Source of the DNA: Planococcus chinensis
GTDB lineage: Bacteria > Bacillota > Bacilli > Bacillales_A > Planococcaceae
NCBI RefSeq assembly: GCF_020071995.1
Contig: NZ_JABWTK010000002.1
Coordinates: forward strand, 372,001-436,000
Length of the DNA stretch: 64,000 bases
Reading direction: 5' to 3'
This document shows positions 34,677-43,731 of this stretch, one piece after another. Each line of letters opens with the position of its first letter. The first letter of the stretch is position 1. The notes under the pieces are model-generated. The model was not told where the DNA came from. It ran no database searches and worked only from the letters and a program-made list of their open reading frames with translations. A program made the position numbers and the translations under genes.

Positions 34677-37600
34677 ATGAAAAAAATCATTTCTACAATT
34701 AGTGTAATCATTATCTTACTGGCCTTGCCAATTGTTTTATGGAACCTGCAAAGCAAAGAACAGCTCCAAGTAGCGATTATAGATAAGACGGTTCCGAATG
34801 AGGAATACCGGGAACATCATGGCTTGACCTGGCTCCTTAATCATTACCAGTACGAGAAAGCTGACGGCACAAGCTATAAAAAAGACAGCGATTATTACGG
34901 CTTTGTTCCCAATGAAGCCCAGAAATCCTATGACATCCGTGAAGTGCCGGAGTCATTTGAAAACACGGACTTAATCTACTTGGCTGATACGTATGGCGTT
35001 TATGAAGACAACTTGCCATGGATGGAACCCCAGGAAGAAACAGCTCCGTCTCTTTTATACGGAGGAATGGAAATTGAAGAATGGGATACGATCAAAAACC
35101 AAGTTGCGGATGCCGGCTCTGATCTTGTAATCGAGTTTAACTCCTTTGCCTCTCCTACGGATGAAGACGTGCGACAGGACATGACCGATTTTCTCGGCAT
35201 CGACTCAACTGGCTGGAGCGGCCGGTATTTTGGCGAATTAAGCGAACCCGGAGAAGAAGTACCGAAATGGGTCGTTTCCAGGTTTGAGAAATCCGGAGAA
35301 ACTTGGAATTACAACGGTCCCGGCTTTATACTCGTCAACGATCAAAACGAAGAGATTGTCGTTTTATCCGAAGAACGAGGCGATGTAGGAGCAGAAGGGA
35401 TAAAACTGGCATTTAACGAAAAGGGCCAGGATCTATTTTCGTTAAACGATTCTCCTGCATTCAAATACTGGTTTGATATCAGTGAACCGGCAGCCAGTGA
35501 AAACGTGCTGGCTGACTATGAATGGGACTTAACTGATTCAGGATCGGCTATTTTGAATGAGCATGGAATTCCTGCACAATTCCCGGCAATTTTGCAGCTG
35601 CAGAAAAATGATTCAGATATCTATCTGTTTGCCGGAGATTTTGTGGACATTGGAGAGGTTCCTGGTTTTTATCAATACAGCGGTTTTGCAAAAATCAAAT
35701 CTCTTCTTTCCGCCAATGATGCAGATTCCGAAACTGCTTTTTATTGGAAAACGTATGCACCAATGATGGAAAGCATTTTGGCAAAGACGAAACAAAAACA
35801 AAGTACAGCAAAAAAGGAATCTGCAGCAGTTGTTCAGGCGGAACAAGATGGCATCAGCTACCCTTCCCGAATCAACGGCCAAACGTTTGAGGTGTATCAG
35901 GACGATAAATGGCAGCCATTTACGGTCAAAGGCGTTAATATGGGAATGGCGAAACCCGGAACATTTCCTGGGGAAGCTGCGATTACCCGCGAAGAATACG
36001 ACCGCTGGTTTAAACAGATTGGAGAAATGAACGCCAACGCCATCCGCGTTTATACACTTCACCCTCCCGCTTTTTATGATGCCTTAAAGAGCTATAACGA
36101 AAAAGCGGAAACTCCTCTGTATCTATACCACGGGGTCTGGGTGGACGAAGAACCGCTTGTGGAAAAGCTGGATGCATTCGATAAGGATATCACTCAAAAT
36201 TTCCAGAATGAAATGAAAAAAATTGTGGATGTTGTCCACGGCAACGCAACAGTTGAAGAAAAACCCGGCCATGCATCCGGAACATATAAGGCTGACATAT
36301 CTCCATATGTCATTGGCTGGGTCATCGGCATTGAATGGTTCCCTGATATGGTCGATGAGATGAACCATCTGCACCCTGAACTGGGCGATTACGACGGCCA
36401 GTATGTCGCGACAGAAGGCGCCAACCCGATGGAGCACTGGCTCGCCGTGCAGCTGGATGTCTTAGCCGATTATGAAATGGGCAAATACGATAGCATGCGT
36501 CCGCTAAGCTTTACGAACTGGGTCACAACCGATAATTTGGACCAGCCTGCAGAACCAAGCGATAAAGAAGATATCGCCTCTGTAGATCCAAATCACATCA
36601 AATCAAAAGATGCGATTCAGGAAGTCGGCATGTTTGCATCTTATCATGTCTATCCATACTATCCTGATTTTTTAAACCTCGAAGAAAAGTACACAGAATT
36701 TATTGACCATCGAGGCGAACGCAATAACTATGCCGGGTATTTGAAGGATTTGAATGATTCCCACGAAATGCCGATACTGATAGCCGAATTTGGCGTTCCG
36801 GCTTCTCGCGGAAAAACGCATGAAAATCCATTCGGCTGGAACCAAGGGTTTATTTCTGAACAGCAGCAAGGCGAAATTGCCCAGCGCCTTTACGAAGACA
36901 TTTTGAATGAAGGCATGCTCGGCGGCCTCGTCTTCACTTGGCAAGATGAATGGTTTAAACGCACCTGGAATACGATGGATTATGACAATCCCGACCGCCG
37001 TCCGTTCTGGTCGAATGCCCAGACGAACGAGCAGCAGTTCGGCTTGCTCAGCTTTGATACCCTTAAGGTAAAAGTTGATGGTGAAGATGATTGGAAATCA
37101 GGAAAAACCTTGTTAAAGAATGGTGAAAATTCATTGGAGTCACTTGCAATGGAACACGATGAGCGGTATTTGTACATCAAGGCCGAATTCAGCGAAGACC
37201 AGAAGGATTGGTGGAAAAAAGAAGAATTCAACCTTTACTTCAATCTTCGAAACGGTAAAGGCATACCGGTCGAATCAGCCCCGGACAAGAAGTTCAACGC
37301 TGATTTCCATTTGAAGCTTGATGGAAAAGATGCTGCACAGCTTCTAGTGGCCGGCGACTATGATTCGTTCTACTATGATTATGCAGAACGCTTGAAAATG
37401 ATTCCAAAATCGGAGAAAAATATTTCGACTGAATTCCATCCGATCCGTTTGGCATTGAATAAGGAAATTACACGGCCGGATACAGGCGAAGTCCTTCCTT
37501 TTTCGGCTTATGAAACCGGCGTTCTGCAATTCGGAAATGCCAATCCGGAATCCAAAGATTATAACTCGCTAAGCGACTGGTACTATTCAGAAGAAACGGG

Positions 37601-37883
37601 TATTTTGGAAATCCGGATTCCCTGGATGCTATTGAATGCCAAAGACCCGAGTCAGCGCGAGTTTGCCGGAGATATGTGGAAAGACGGAATCGAAGCTTCG
37701 ATGAACGTTGAAGGCATAACAGCTGCTGCTACGCTGACAGATTCCAAAGGCCGGCTTGCCGGGTACTTCCCTGAAGGCCAGGAAGCCAGCTATTCATGGA
37801 AAAAATGGGACCTTCCAAAAACAGACGAACGCCTGAAACAATCCTACTATATTTTGCAGGACTTGTTTGAAAAGACCGAATAA
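34677..37883 (+). CDS. membrane-anchored glycoside-hydrolase-like protein
   Basis: A 1068-residue protein with one N-terminal membrane segment or signal anchor (7-24) and an otherwise extracellular chain. About residues 35-370 form an unassigned domain; residues 395-790 look like a TIM-barrel hydrolase of the GH2/GH5 type, with possible acid/base Glu in WVIGIEWFPD (near 553) and nucleophile Glu in ILIAEFGVPASRG (near 704), then VFTWQDEWFKRTWNT; residues 800-1060 look like a beta-sandwich, perhaps carbohydrate-binding. AAAGGAG lies 8 bases before the ATG. It converges on a processive GT2/HEAT gene pair and probably trims or processes their polymer. The substrate is unknown and the GH family number is uncertain. 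Confidence 0.72.
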   Translation: MKKIISTISVIIILLALPIVLWNLQSKEQLQVAIIDKTVPNEEYREHHGLTWLLNHYQYEKADGTSYKKDSDYYGFVPNEAQKSYDIREVPESFENTDLIYLADTYGVYEDNLPWMEPQEETAPSLLYGGMEIEEWDTIKNQVADAGSDLVIEFNSFASPTDEDVRQDMTDFLGIDSTGWSGRYFGELSEPGEEVPKWVVSRFEKSGETWNYNGPGFILVNDQNEEIVVLSEERGDVGAEGIKLAFNEKGQDLFSLNDSPAFKYWFDISEPAASENVLADYEWDLTDSGSAILNEHGIPAQFPAILQLQKNDSDIYLFAGDFVDIGEVPGFYQYSGFAKIKSLLSANDADSETAFYWKTYAPMMESILAKTKQKQSTAKKESAAVVQAEQDGISYPSRINGQTFEVYQDDKWQPFTVKGVNMGMAKPGTFPGEAAITREEYDRWFKQIGEMNANAIRVYTLHPPAFYDALKSYNEKAETPLYLYHGVWVDEEPLVEKLDAFDKDITQNFQNEMKKIVDVVHGNATVEEKPGHASGTYKADISPYVIGWVIGIEWFPDMVDEMNHLHPELGDYDGQYVATEGANPMEHWLAVQLDVLADYEMGKYDSMRPLSFTNWVTTDNLDQPAEPSDKEDIASVDPNHIKSKDAIQEVGMFASYHVYPYYPDFLNLEEKYTEFIDHRGERNNYAGYLKDLNDSHEMPILIAEFGVPASRGKTHENPFGWNQGFISEQQQGEIAQRLYEDILNEGMLGGLVFTWQDEWFKRTWNTMDYDNPDRRPFWSNAQTNEQQFGLLSFDTLKVKVDGEDDWKSGKTLLKNGENSLESLAMEHDERYLYIKAEFSEDQKDWWKKEEFNLYFNLRNGKGIPVESAPDKKFNADFHLKLDGKDAAQLLVAGDYDSFYYDYAERLKMIPKSEKNISTEFHPIRLALNKEITRPDTGEVLPFSAYETGVLQFGNANPESKDYNSLSDWYYSEETGILEIRIPWMLLNAKDPSQREFAGDMWKDGIEASMNVEGITAAATLTDSKGRLAGYFPEGQEASYSWKKWDLPKTDERLKQSYYILQDLFEKTE

Positions 37884-37885
37884 CA

Positions 37886-37922
37886 AAAAGAAAGCTCGCA
37901 GCGAATGCGAGCTTTCTTTTTT
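37886..37922. terminator. bidirectional terminator between GH-like and GT2 genes
   Basis: Perfect arms AAAAGAAAGCTCGCA and complement around GCGAA. It touches the stop codon of the minus-strand GT2 gene and follows the plus-strand GH-like gene at once. Confidence 0.9.
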
Positions 37923-39348
37923 ATGTTCCTTCTTCTTTTGAGAAGACGCCTTGCCGTTCCATATTGCCCCATACAGACTTTTTCGTAACAGCCACGACCA
38001 ATCCCTGGACGCGCCAGAAATTCATGACAATCCGGTACCAGAACGTTTCTGTTAATGCGTAGCAAAACAGCACGACAATGCTTTTGCTCTCCGGATATTT
38101 ATGATAAGTCCATTCTTCAAGCAGCACAGCGAGAGAAGACAAGAGCGAACCATACAAGATCATGACAAGCAGCATCACAACGACAATCTCGGTATCGACC
38201 AGCGAAAAGAGGAAGCCGCTGATAATAACGGCATATCCCAGAATCTCAAAAACCGCACTCAGCAATTCAATGAACAAAAAGTAAGGCATTGAAAACATGC
38301 CGATTCCCTTATATTTTGGATGGAACAGCATTTTACGGTGCATCCAAATGGTTTCAGCAAGTCCGCGCTGCCAGCGAATCCGCTGGGCACGAAGTGATTG
38401 AATGGTGCTCGGCGCTTCTGTCCAGCACACGGGATCCTGAATATACTCAATGCGCTGGTCGAATTTCTCTTCTTTAATCGAGCGGTGAATCCGCACAATC
38501 AGTTCCATATCCTCTCCGACCGTAGCCGGATTGTATCCCCCTACCTTAATAACGCGGCTTTTTTCAAATACACCGAATGCCCCGGAGATGATTAAGAGGA
38601 TATTGATTCGGCTAAACCCTAAACGGCCAATCAGGAAAGAACGGAAATATTCGATGATCTGCATAATTTCAAGAGGGCGTTTCGGCAGCTTCACTTGTTT
38701 GATCACACCATCGCTGCCAATTTTACACCCATTGGCAATCCGCACCGTGCCGCCGGTAGCGGTAACTTTCCCGCCAGAGTCGATAATCGGCTTAATCGTT
38801 TTCAGAAGTGCATCTTTTTCCAGAACAGAGTCGCCGTCAATTGCAGCAAAATAAGGATAGTGGGAAAAATTGATGCCTGCATTCAGCGCATCGGCTTTTC
38901 CGCCATTTTCCTTTTCAAGTAAAAACAAGTTCGGATGAATCTTCGACTGATACGCCTTTACCAATTTCCCTGTTTTAAAATAGCTCCGCGTCGCCAGTTC
39001 GATCGGTTCCATTTGAAACGGTTCCAGCAGCTTTTCGCTGGTGCCATCGGTAGAACCGTCATTTACAACAATTATTTCAAACTGTGGATAATGCAGCGAC
39101 AGCAGCGAATGCACCGTGCTTGCTACGCCCGCTTCCTCATTATATGCAGGCACAAGAACCGAAACTGGATACGTATCTTTATTGACCATCATTTCTTCAA
39201 TTTGTTCCAGGCGATTTAGTTTCTTCTCCCGCTTGATTTTGGGGCTTGCCATTAAAAACATCCCTAAATAAATCAAGTTCGCAGACAACATGTAAATTAT
39301 GATGGTCCAAGAAGCAACTTCTAAAATGGTGCTCCATAATTCACTCAT
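37921..39348 (-). CDS. processive family 2 glycosyltransferase (membrane polysaccharide synthase)
   Basis: A 475-residue membrane GT2 enzyme. One N-terminal membrane helix (8-33), a GT-A domain with PAYNEE, NDGSTD, DxD in AIDGDS near residue 172, the GED catalytic base motif (VGEDMEL) and QRIRWQRG near residue 320 (the QxxRW box of processive beta-synthases such as IcaA, BcsA and HasA), then about four C-terminal membrane helices. It should make and export a beta-linked glycan in one step. It overlaps the upstream HEAT gene by four bases (ATGA), so the two are translationally coupled. There is no PgaB- or IcaB-like gene nearby; the GH-like ectoenzyme lies convergent. Confidence 0.87.
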   Translation of the reverse strand: MSELWSTILEVASWTIIIYMLSANLIYLGMFLMASPKIKREKKLNRLEQIEEMMVNKDTYPVSVLVPAYNEEAGVASTVHSLLSLHYPQFEIIVVNDGSTDGTSEKLLEPFQMEPIELATRSYFKTGKLVKAYQSKIHPNLFLLEKENGGKADALNAGINFSHYPYFAAIDGDSVLEKDALLKTIKPIIDSGGKVTATGGTVRIANGCKIGSDGVIKQVKLPKRPLEIMQIIEYFRSFLIGRLGFSRINILLIISGAFGVFEKSRVIKVGGYNPATVGEDMELIVRIHRSIKEEKFDQRIEYIQDPVCWTEAPSTIQSLRAQRIRWQRGLAETIWMHRKMLFHPKYKGIGMFSMPYFLFIELLSAVFEILGYAVIISGFLFSLVDTEIVVVMLLVMILYGSLLSSLAVLLEEWTYHKYPESKSIVVLFCYALTETFWYRIVMNFWRVQGLVVAVTKKSVWGNMERQGVFSKEEGT

Positions 39349-40391
39349 TGGCTTTTACCACCTTTTCTTGTCAGCATATGCATCGCAATATCCCGGGCAT
39401 ATGCATCCTTGCTCGTTGCTCCAATGCGCTTCAAAATGCCTGCCCCGTTGTCCAATTCATAAATATTGTCCGCCGCCGAAAAGCGCACCCACCAAACCGG
39501 GTCGGAAAAGAGATCAACCAATGATTCTGTAAACTCATTCAGTCTGCAGGCACCGGTCAGTTTGGCAGCATACATCCGTTCTTCCCAATTAGCTGATTTA
39601 AAAAATCGCGAAAGTTTGGACGGATCCTGCAATTTCTCATAATTGCACAAACTCTTCATGGCTTTGATCCGCACTTCCAGCCTGTTATCCAACATCATAT
39701 TTTCAACAAACGGGAAAAACAATTCGTTCTTCTGTTCCCCATTTATCGCAATGAAAGCAAACAACAAATTCTCTGATGCTTTATCTTCAACCGTTATACG
39801 CTGCGATAAATCCACTAAAAGGGATGGATTTAGCCTGAATAGGATTTCTTTGATGAAACCTGTTGATAAGGTATGATTGGCAAACAGCACATCAATGACT
39901 TTAGGGTCCTGCAAGACCGCTGCTGAACGCAGGCATTGCCGGTACTCCTCGTCTTGTTTGTGCAACTTTTTGAAATGCTGGAAAACCTCCTCTTGAAGAG
40001 ACGCCATCCGGAAATCTTCGATAAAGTACAATGTATTAATCCGGTCAGCCCATTTCCCCTTTTTTAATATTTTCTTATAGTAGGCGCTTAAATTCTGATC
40101 AGCCAGTTCCATCACTTTTTTCTTTTCCTGTTCAGCAGCAGCTTCAGACATCAATTGATCAAGTGTTTTTTCGATGGCAGCTGCCTGCATATTCACATTT
40201 TCGGGAAGTTTCGTTTTTCCTGAAGGGCTTCCTTCTATATATTCTTTGAACTGGGGCATTAGCCGTTCCACTTCTTCTCCGAGTCTCTTTTCTTTCGAGA
40301 GCGTACGCGTTTTCCATATGATTAATCCAAACAATAAAATCAATTGAAACGCCAGGAGTATTCCAACCACCCAAAGAAAAACATTCACCAT
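39345..40391 (-). CDS. membrane-anchored HEAT-repeat protein
   Basis: A 348-residue protein with one N-terminal membrane helix (4-27), a charged coiled linker, and HEAT/ARM-type helical repeats over about 130-340 (for example DNRLEVRIKAMKSLCNYEKL, EERMYAAKLTGACR, PVWWVRFSAADNIYEL read as separate repeats). HEAT repeats act as protein scaffolds. AAGGAG stands 9 bases before the ATG. A second ATG 3 bases upstream is in another frame. The four-base overlap with the GT2 gene points to a synthase partner or regulatory subunit facing the cytoplasm. I know no characterised homologue. Confidence 0.8.
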   Translation of the reverse strand: MVNVFLWVVGILLAFQLILLFGLIIWKTRTLSKEKRLGEEVERLMPQFKEYIEGSPSGKTKLPENVNMQAAAIEKTLDQLMSEAAAEQEKKKVMELADQNLSAYYKKILKKGKWADRINTLYFIEDFRMASLQEEVFQHFKKLHKQDEEYRQCLRSAAVLQDPKVIDVLFANHTLSTGFIKEILFRLNPSLLVDLSQRITVEDKASENLLFAFIAINGEQKNELFFPFVENMMLDNRLEVRIKAMKSLCNYEKLQDPSKLSRFFKSANWEERMYAAKLTGACRLNEFTESLVDLFSDPVWWVRFSAADNIYELDNGAGILKRIGATSKDAYARDIAMHMLTRKGGKSQ

Positions 40392-40534
40392 CCATTTTGA
40401 CTCCTTTTAACTGCAACTTTTATCAACACACCTGTTAATTATCCAAGAAAAATAATCCATTAAAAATTGTAAATAAAAAACAAATATTAATCTCACTTTA
40501 CTATAATTGAAAGAAAAAGACTATAATATCACAT

Positions 40535-40568
40535 TAATAAAGAAGCACTTCTAATAGAAGTGCTTCAG
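40535..40568 (-). terminator. terminator of the SGNH hydrolase gene
   Basis: Arms AGAAGCACTTCT and AGAAGTGCTTC; on the minus strand it is followed by TTTATTA. Confidence 0.75.
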
Positions 40569-40573
40569 ATTTT

Positions 40574-41281
40574 TCAGCGTTGATTTAATTTGTCCATCCA
40601 GATTCGATAACCTTCACCTTTTAAGTGGATGCCGTCAATCGTAAGGTCTTTTTTCAACTGGCCATCCGAGTCTTCGAAAGCTGTTTGCAAATCCATATAT
40701 TCGACTCCGCGTTGTTGTGCCAATTGTTGAAGAATGGCATTAAATTCATGGACCGTTTTATTTGATAAGTCATTGTTAAAATCACGGTTGTTGATCGGCA
40801 AGATCGATTGAAGGACCACTTTCGTCGCATCCTTATCAAAAGACTGAATGATGCTGTCCACATTCTTCCGGTATGTTTTTGCATCGGTTCCTGCTCCAAT
40901 ATCATTGATGCCAATCATGATATATACTTCTTTAGGCTTTCGTTCGGCCACTTCTTTAATACGGTTCAGGACACCGGCTGAAGTATCCTCGGAAATTCCC
41001 CGGTTTAAAACAGTCTGGCCAGGATAGTATTCCTGAAACTCGCCGTGGTCGGTGATGCTGTCGCCGACAAATATTTTATCGGTTTCTGCCACCTCTATTG
41101 ATTCAAAAATGTTTTTGTTTTGCAGATAATAATCAGGATATTTTTGAGGCGAAGTTGCATTGGCGACTTGCTCTTTTATAAATGTGATTCCACCTTGCTT
41201 ATGTATAATGTAACCGCCAATTCCTATAAACAGGATGTTTAAAATCAGCGACCCTGCCAAAAATGCTTTTGCCTTTTTCAT
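40574..41281 (-). CDS. membrane-anchored SGNH/GDSL hydrolase
   Basis: A 235-residue esterase with an N-terminal membrane anchor (6-24) and an SGNH domain outside the cell: block I FVGDSITDHGEF (Ser nucleophile near residue 74), Gly in LNRGISEDTS, GINDIG (Asn) and the DGIHLKGEGY block with catalytic Asp and His near residue 220. Such enzymes remove or transfer O-acyl groups on extracellular glycans. It lies beside the GT2/HEAT/GH locus but 180 bases away with its own terminator, so a role in modifying that polymer is an inference. The ribosome site is weak (GGAAGTGG). Confidence 0.88.
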   Translation of the reverse strand: MKKAKAFLAGSLILNILFIGIGGYIIHKQGGITFIKEQVANATSPQKYPDYYLQNKNIFESIEVAETDKIFVGDSITDHGEFQEYYPGQTVLNRGISEDTSAGVLNRIKEVAERKPKEVYIMIGINDIGAGTDAKTYRKNVDSIIQSFDKDATKVVLQSILPINNRDFNNDLSNKTVHEFNAILQQLAQQRGVEYMDLQTAFEDSDGQLKKDLTIDGIHLKGEGYRIWMDKLNQR

Positions 41282-41582
41282 GTTTTGCCACTTCCCATTT
41301 TTGAAATTCCGCTTTCCATTTTCAGAGAAGCGATACTGAAATAATATTTCCTTTCTGCTTATGCTTTAAACTTTCCGGAAGCGATTTAATTCCTTTAAGC
41401 ACGACAACAACAAAAATTTTAAAGAAATAAAGTTACTCACAAACTTTCACTGATTAAAAAGATTCTATTTAATGCACAAATATTCCATTTAGCAAGCATT
41501 ATTATCTAAAAAATACATAGCTAAAGTAGGTTCTACTTGATATAATCAATTAAACTTTGCAACCGGAAGGCGGTGAAAACAT
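41282..41582. other. divergent intergenic region, SGNH hydrolase / DUF805
   Basis: About 300 AT-rich bases. TATAAT at 41541-41546 is a good -10 for the DUF805 gene without a clear -35. Just upstream lies a perfect inverted repeat AAGTAG, GTT, CTACTT (41524-41538), placed as an operator between -35 and -10 would be. No gene was seen. Confidence 0.55.
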
Positions 41583-41969
41583 ATGAAAGAATTTATAGAC
41601 GTGTTTAAAAAGACTTTTGACTTCTCCGGACGTTCCAGAAGAAAGGAATACTGGTTGTTCGTTCTATTTACTACAGTCATCAGCATTGTCTTATCTATTA
41701 TTGATGTGATTGCGGGACTTCAATTGACCGAAGATATTGGTGTACTCGGCGGACTCTTTTCTCTTTTAATCATTATCCCTACATTCTCCGTGACCGTTAG
41801 ACGGCTTCATGACATCGGCAGAAGCGGCTGGTGGGTACTGCTTACTTTTATTCCGCTTATCGGCTGGATGACTTTGTTTATTTTCAGTTTGCTGGACAGC
41901 CAATCAGGCACCAATGCCTATGGTCCAAGCCCGAAAGAATCTTATTCAGACTTTGCGACAGCAAAATAA
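41583..41969 (+). CDS. DUF805 family membrane protein
   Basis: A 128-residue membrane protein with three or four hydrophobic segments and the DUF805 signatures FSGRSRRKEYWLF at the start, VRRLHDIGRSGWW near residue 75 and a C-terminal GTNAYGPSP. The family (YhaH-like) has no proven function. GGAAGGCGGTG lies 8 bases before the ATG. It is monocistronic, with a terminator after it. Confidence 0.9.
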   Translation: MKEFIDVFKKTFDFSGRSRRKEYWLFVLFTTVISIVLSIIDVIAGLQLTEDIGVLGGLFSLLIIIPTFSVTVRRLHDIGRSGWWVLLTFIPLIGWMTLFIFSLLDSQSGTNAYGPSPKESYSDFATAK

Positions 41970-41972
41970 GTA

Positions 41973-42014
41973 CAAAAAGCCGGTCTTCCTTAAACAGGAA
42001 GAACGGATTTTTTC
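41973..42014 (+). terminator. terminator of the DUF805 gene
   Basis: Imperfect arms AAGCCGGTCTTCCT / AGGAAGAACGG with T-run. Confidence 0.75.
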
Positions 42015-42068
42015 AAGTTTTCAAAAAACATGTCTAGTATTTTATGCTGTTTTACATAAGTTGTTCGG

Positions 42069-42335
42069 CTAGTCAGCCCATACAGCTTCCCATTCATGGA
42101 TGTCGTATTTCCGTGCTCCGTTTTGAATATATGGGTCCTGATTCACGAAGGCCTCACATTCTTCAAATGAGACGGCTTTATAAATGACCAATCCCCCGGA
42201 TCCATCAGTAAACTTCCCGTTTGCCCGAACATGGCCGGCGTTTCTCATCTTTTCTAAGAAATCCAAATGCTGCGGACGGAACCGCTCACTTTTCTCCCGG
42301 TCTGCCATTGGCAGGAACACTGCATAATAGTTCAT
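42069..42335 (-). CDS. YciI-like protein
   Basis: An 88-residue YCII-domain protein with the conserved N-terminal RPQHLDFLEKMRNAG (His-Asp pair of the proposed active site) and GGLVIYKAVSFEECEAFVNQDPY, ending in EWEAVW. It has a ferredoxin-like fold and unknown substrate. AAGGAG lies 7 bases before the ATG. It is monocistronic and has no visible link to the EPS genes beside it. Confidence 0.92.
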   Translation of the reverse strand: MNYYAVFLPMADREKSERFRPQHLDFLEKMRNAGHVRANGKFTDGSGGLVIYKAVSFEECEAFVNQDPYIQNGARKYDIHEWEAVWAD

Positions 42336-42521
42336 TTCCCCACTCCTTGCATTGTTTTATTCAACTGCTTCCATCATAGCGCAAATAAAATGCCGCAATC
42401 AATTCCTGATAGAAGTGATGGCGGCATTTATTAACCTTTTTGTCGGACATGCTAAAGCTTTATCAATCCAATGTGCTGAAATATACTAGCTGAATGAAGC
42501 TATTCGCAGCCTATTACTTCA

Positions 42522-43697
42522 TTAATTCACTTCGAATGCAGCCACTTTTTGAATTAGCAATTGCTGGTAGAAGCTATCCATTTCTCCCCAAATCAGTTCA
42601 TTGCTGAAATGCTCTTCTCCCCATTTTTTTCCGTTGGCTCCCATTTTCGCCCGGAGGTCTGGATTTGAAAGAAGAGTAGAGATTTTTTCTGTAATTTCCC
42701 TAATGTCCGTTGGATTGACCAGCAACCCGGTTTCTCCTGGAATAACCGTATCTTTCGCTCCTGTCACATCAGCTGCCAGTACAGGCACTCCAGCCAATGA
42801 GGCTTCCAGTGAAACATTGCCAAAGCCTTCACGCTTTGTCAAAAACACGAAAACATCCATCAAAAAGTAGAATGGTATCGGATTTTTCTGGTAATCAATA
42901 TAAATAATGTGAGGGTTATTGTTGATTTCATTATATGTTTGAGGTTTTACTGGATCTCCGGTTTCAAATTCGCCGACAACAAGCAATCGCATTTCAGGAT
43001 TTTTTTCATGTAATTGAAGGAATGATTCAACCAATTCTTCAATCCCTTTATCTTTCGTCAATCTTCCGACATAGCCAAGAACTGTATGCTCGTTCGTCAA
43101 ACCATACAAATGGCGTAGTCTTTCAATTTCTGCCTGCAACTCCTCTGTCCGTTTAAATGCTTCCAAGTCAAAGCCGTTGTAGCTCCCTTTGCCAAAAATT
43201 CGGATTTTTTCATCCGGAGCAATTCCAAGTTCGATCAATTGCTCTTTTAAGCTGGAAGATACAGATAACACATCGGTAGCAGCAGCGGCAGCAATTTTTT
43301 CAGCGGTCAATAAAATTTGCCGTTTCAAGCCTTTTGTAGTTTCCATTCTCAAGCCCAGCACGTTGTAAATCCGGATCGGCACTCTGCATATGAAAGCGGC
43401 CAATGTAACAATCAGACCGGCCTTTGGCGTTCCGGTGTTGATAATATCCGGTCGTTCTTTTCGGATGAGGCGAATACAAGCCATTAGAGATTTGAAGTCC
43501 TGTATGAGGGAAATTTCCCTTTCCATGTTTACTGTCAGAACCTTTACGCCTTCATATGCTTCATATGTTTCGATGTAATCCCCTTCTGAAGAAATGGCCC
43601 CTACTTCATAACCTTGCTTTTCAAGGTAAGCTAGCTGCCCTCTCATCAGTTTTAAGCTTTGTGGAACCGTCACTGCATGCATAACTTTAACGGCCAT
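42522..43697 (-). CDS. GT4-family glycosyltransferase, EPS operon
   Basis: A 391-residue retaining GT-B glycosyltransferase (group 1). The N-terminal acceptor domain is followed by a nucleotide-sugar domain with GYVGRLTKDKGIEELV near residue 205 and the EX7E motif in KREGFGNVSLEAS near residue 290. It is a paralogue of the gene at 44819-45997: order and long identical stretches match (NxxTPKAGLIVTLAA, PIRIY, RREGFGNV-like blocks), a sign of tandem duplication around the HprK-like gene. AAGGAGG precedes the ATG by 8 bases. It is the last gene of the leftward EPS operon and probably adds one sugar of the repeat unit at the cytoplasmic face. Confidence 0.92.
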   Translation of the reverse strand: MAVKVMHAVTVPQSLKLMRGQLAYLEKQGYEVGAISSEGDYIETYEAYEGVKVLTVNMEREISLIQDFKSLMACIRLIRKERPDIINTGTPKAGLIVTLAAFICRVPIRIYNVLGLRMETTKGLKRQILLTAEKIAAAAATDVLSVSSSLKEQLIELGIAPDEKIRIFGKGSYNGFDLEAFKRTEELQAEIERLRHLYGLTNEHTVLGYVGRLTKDKGIEELVESFLQLHEKNPEMRLLVVGEFETGDPVKPQTYNEINNNPHIIYIDYQKNPIPFYFLMDVFVFLTKREGFGNVSLEASLAGVPVLAADVTGAKDTVIPGETGLLVNPTDIREITEKISTLLSNPDLRAKMGANGKKWGEEHFSNELIWGEMDSFYQQLLIQKVAAFEVN

Positions 43698-43731
43698 GCT
43701 TCCCCCTCCTTTTTATATTCGCGCATTCAAG

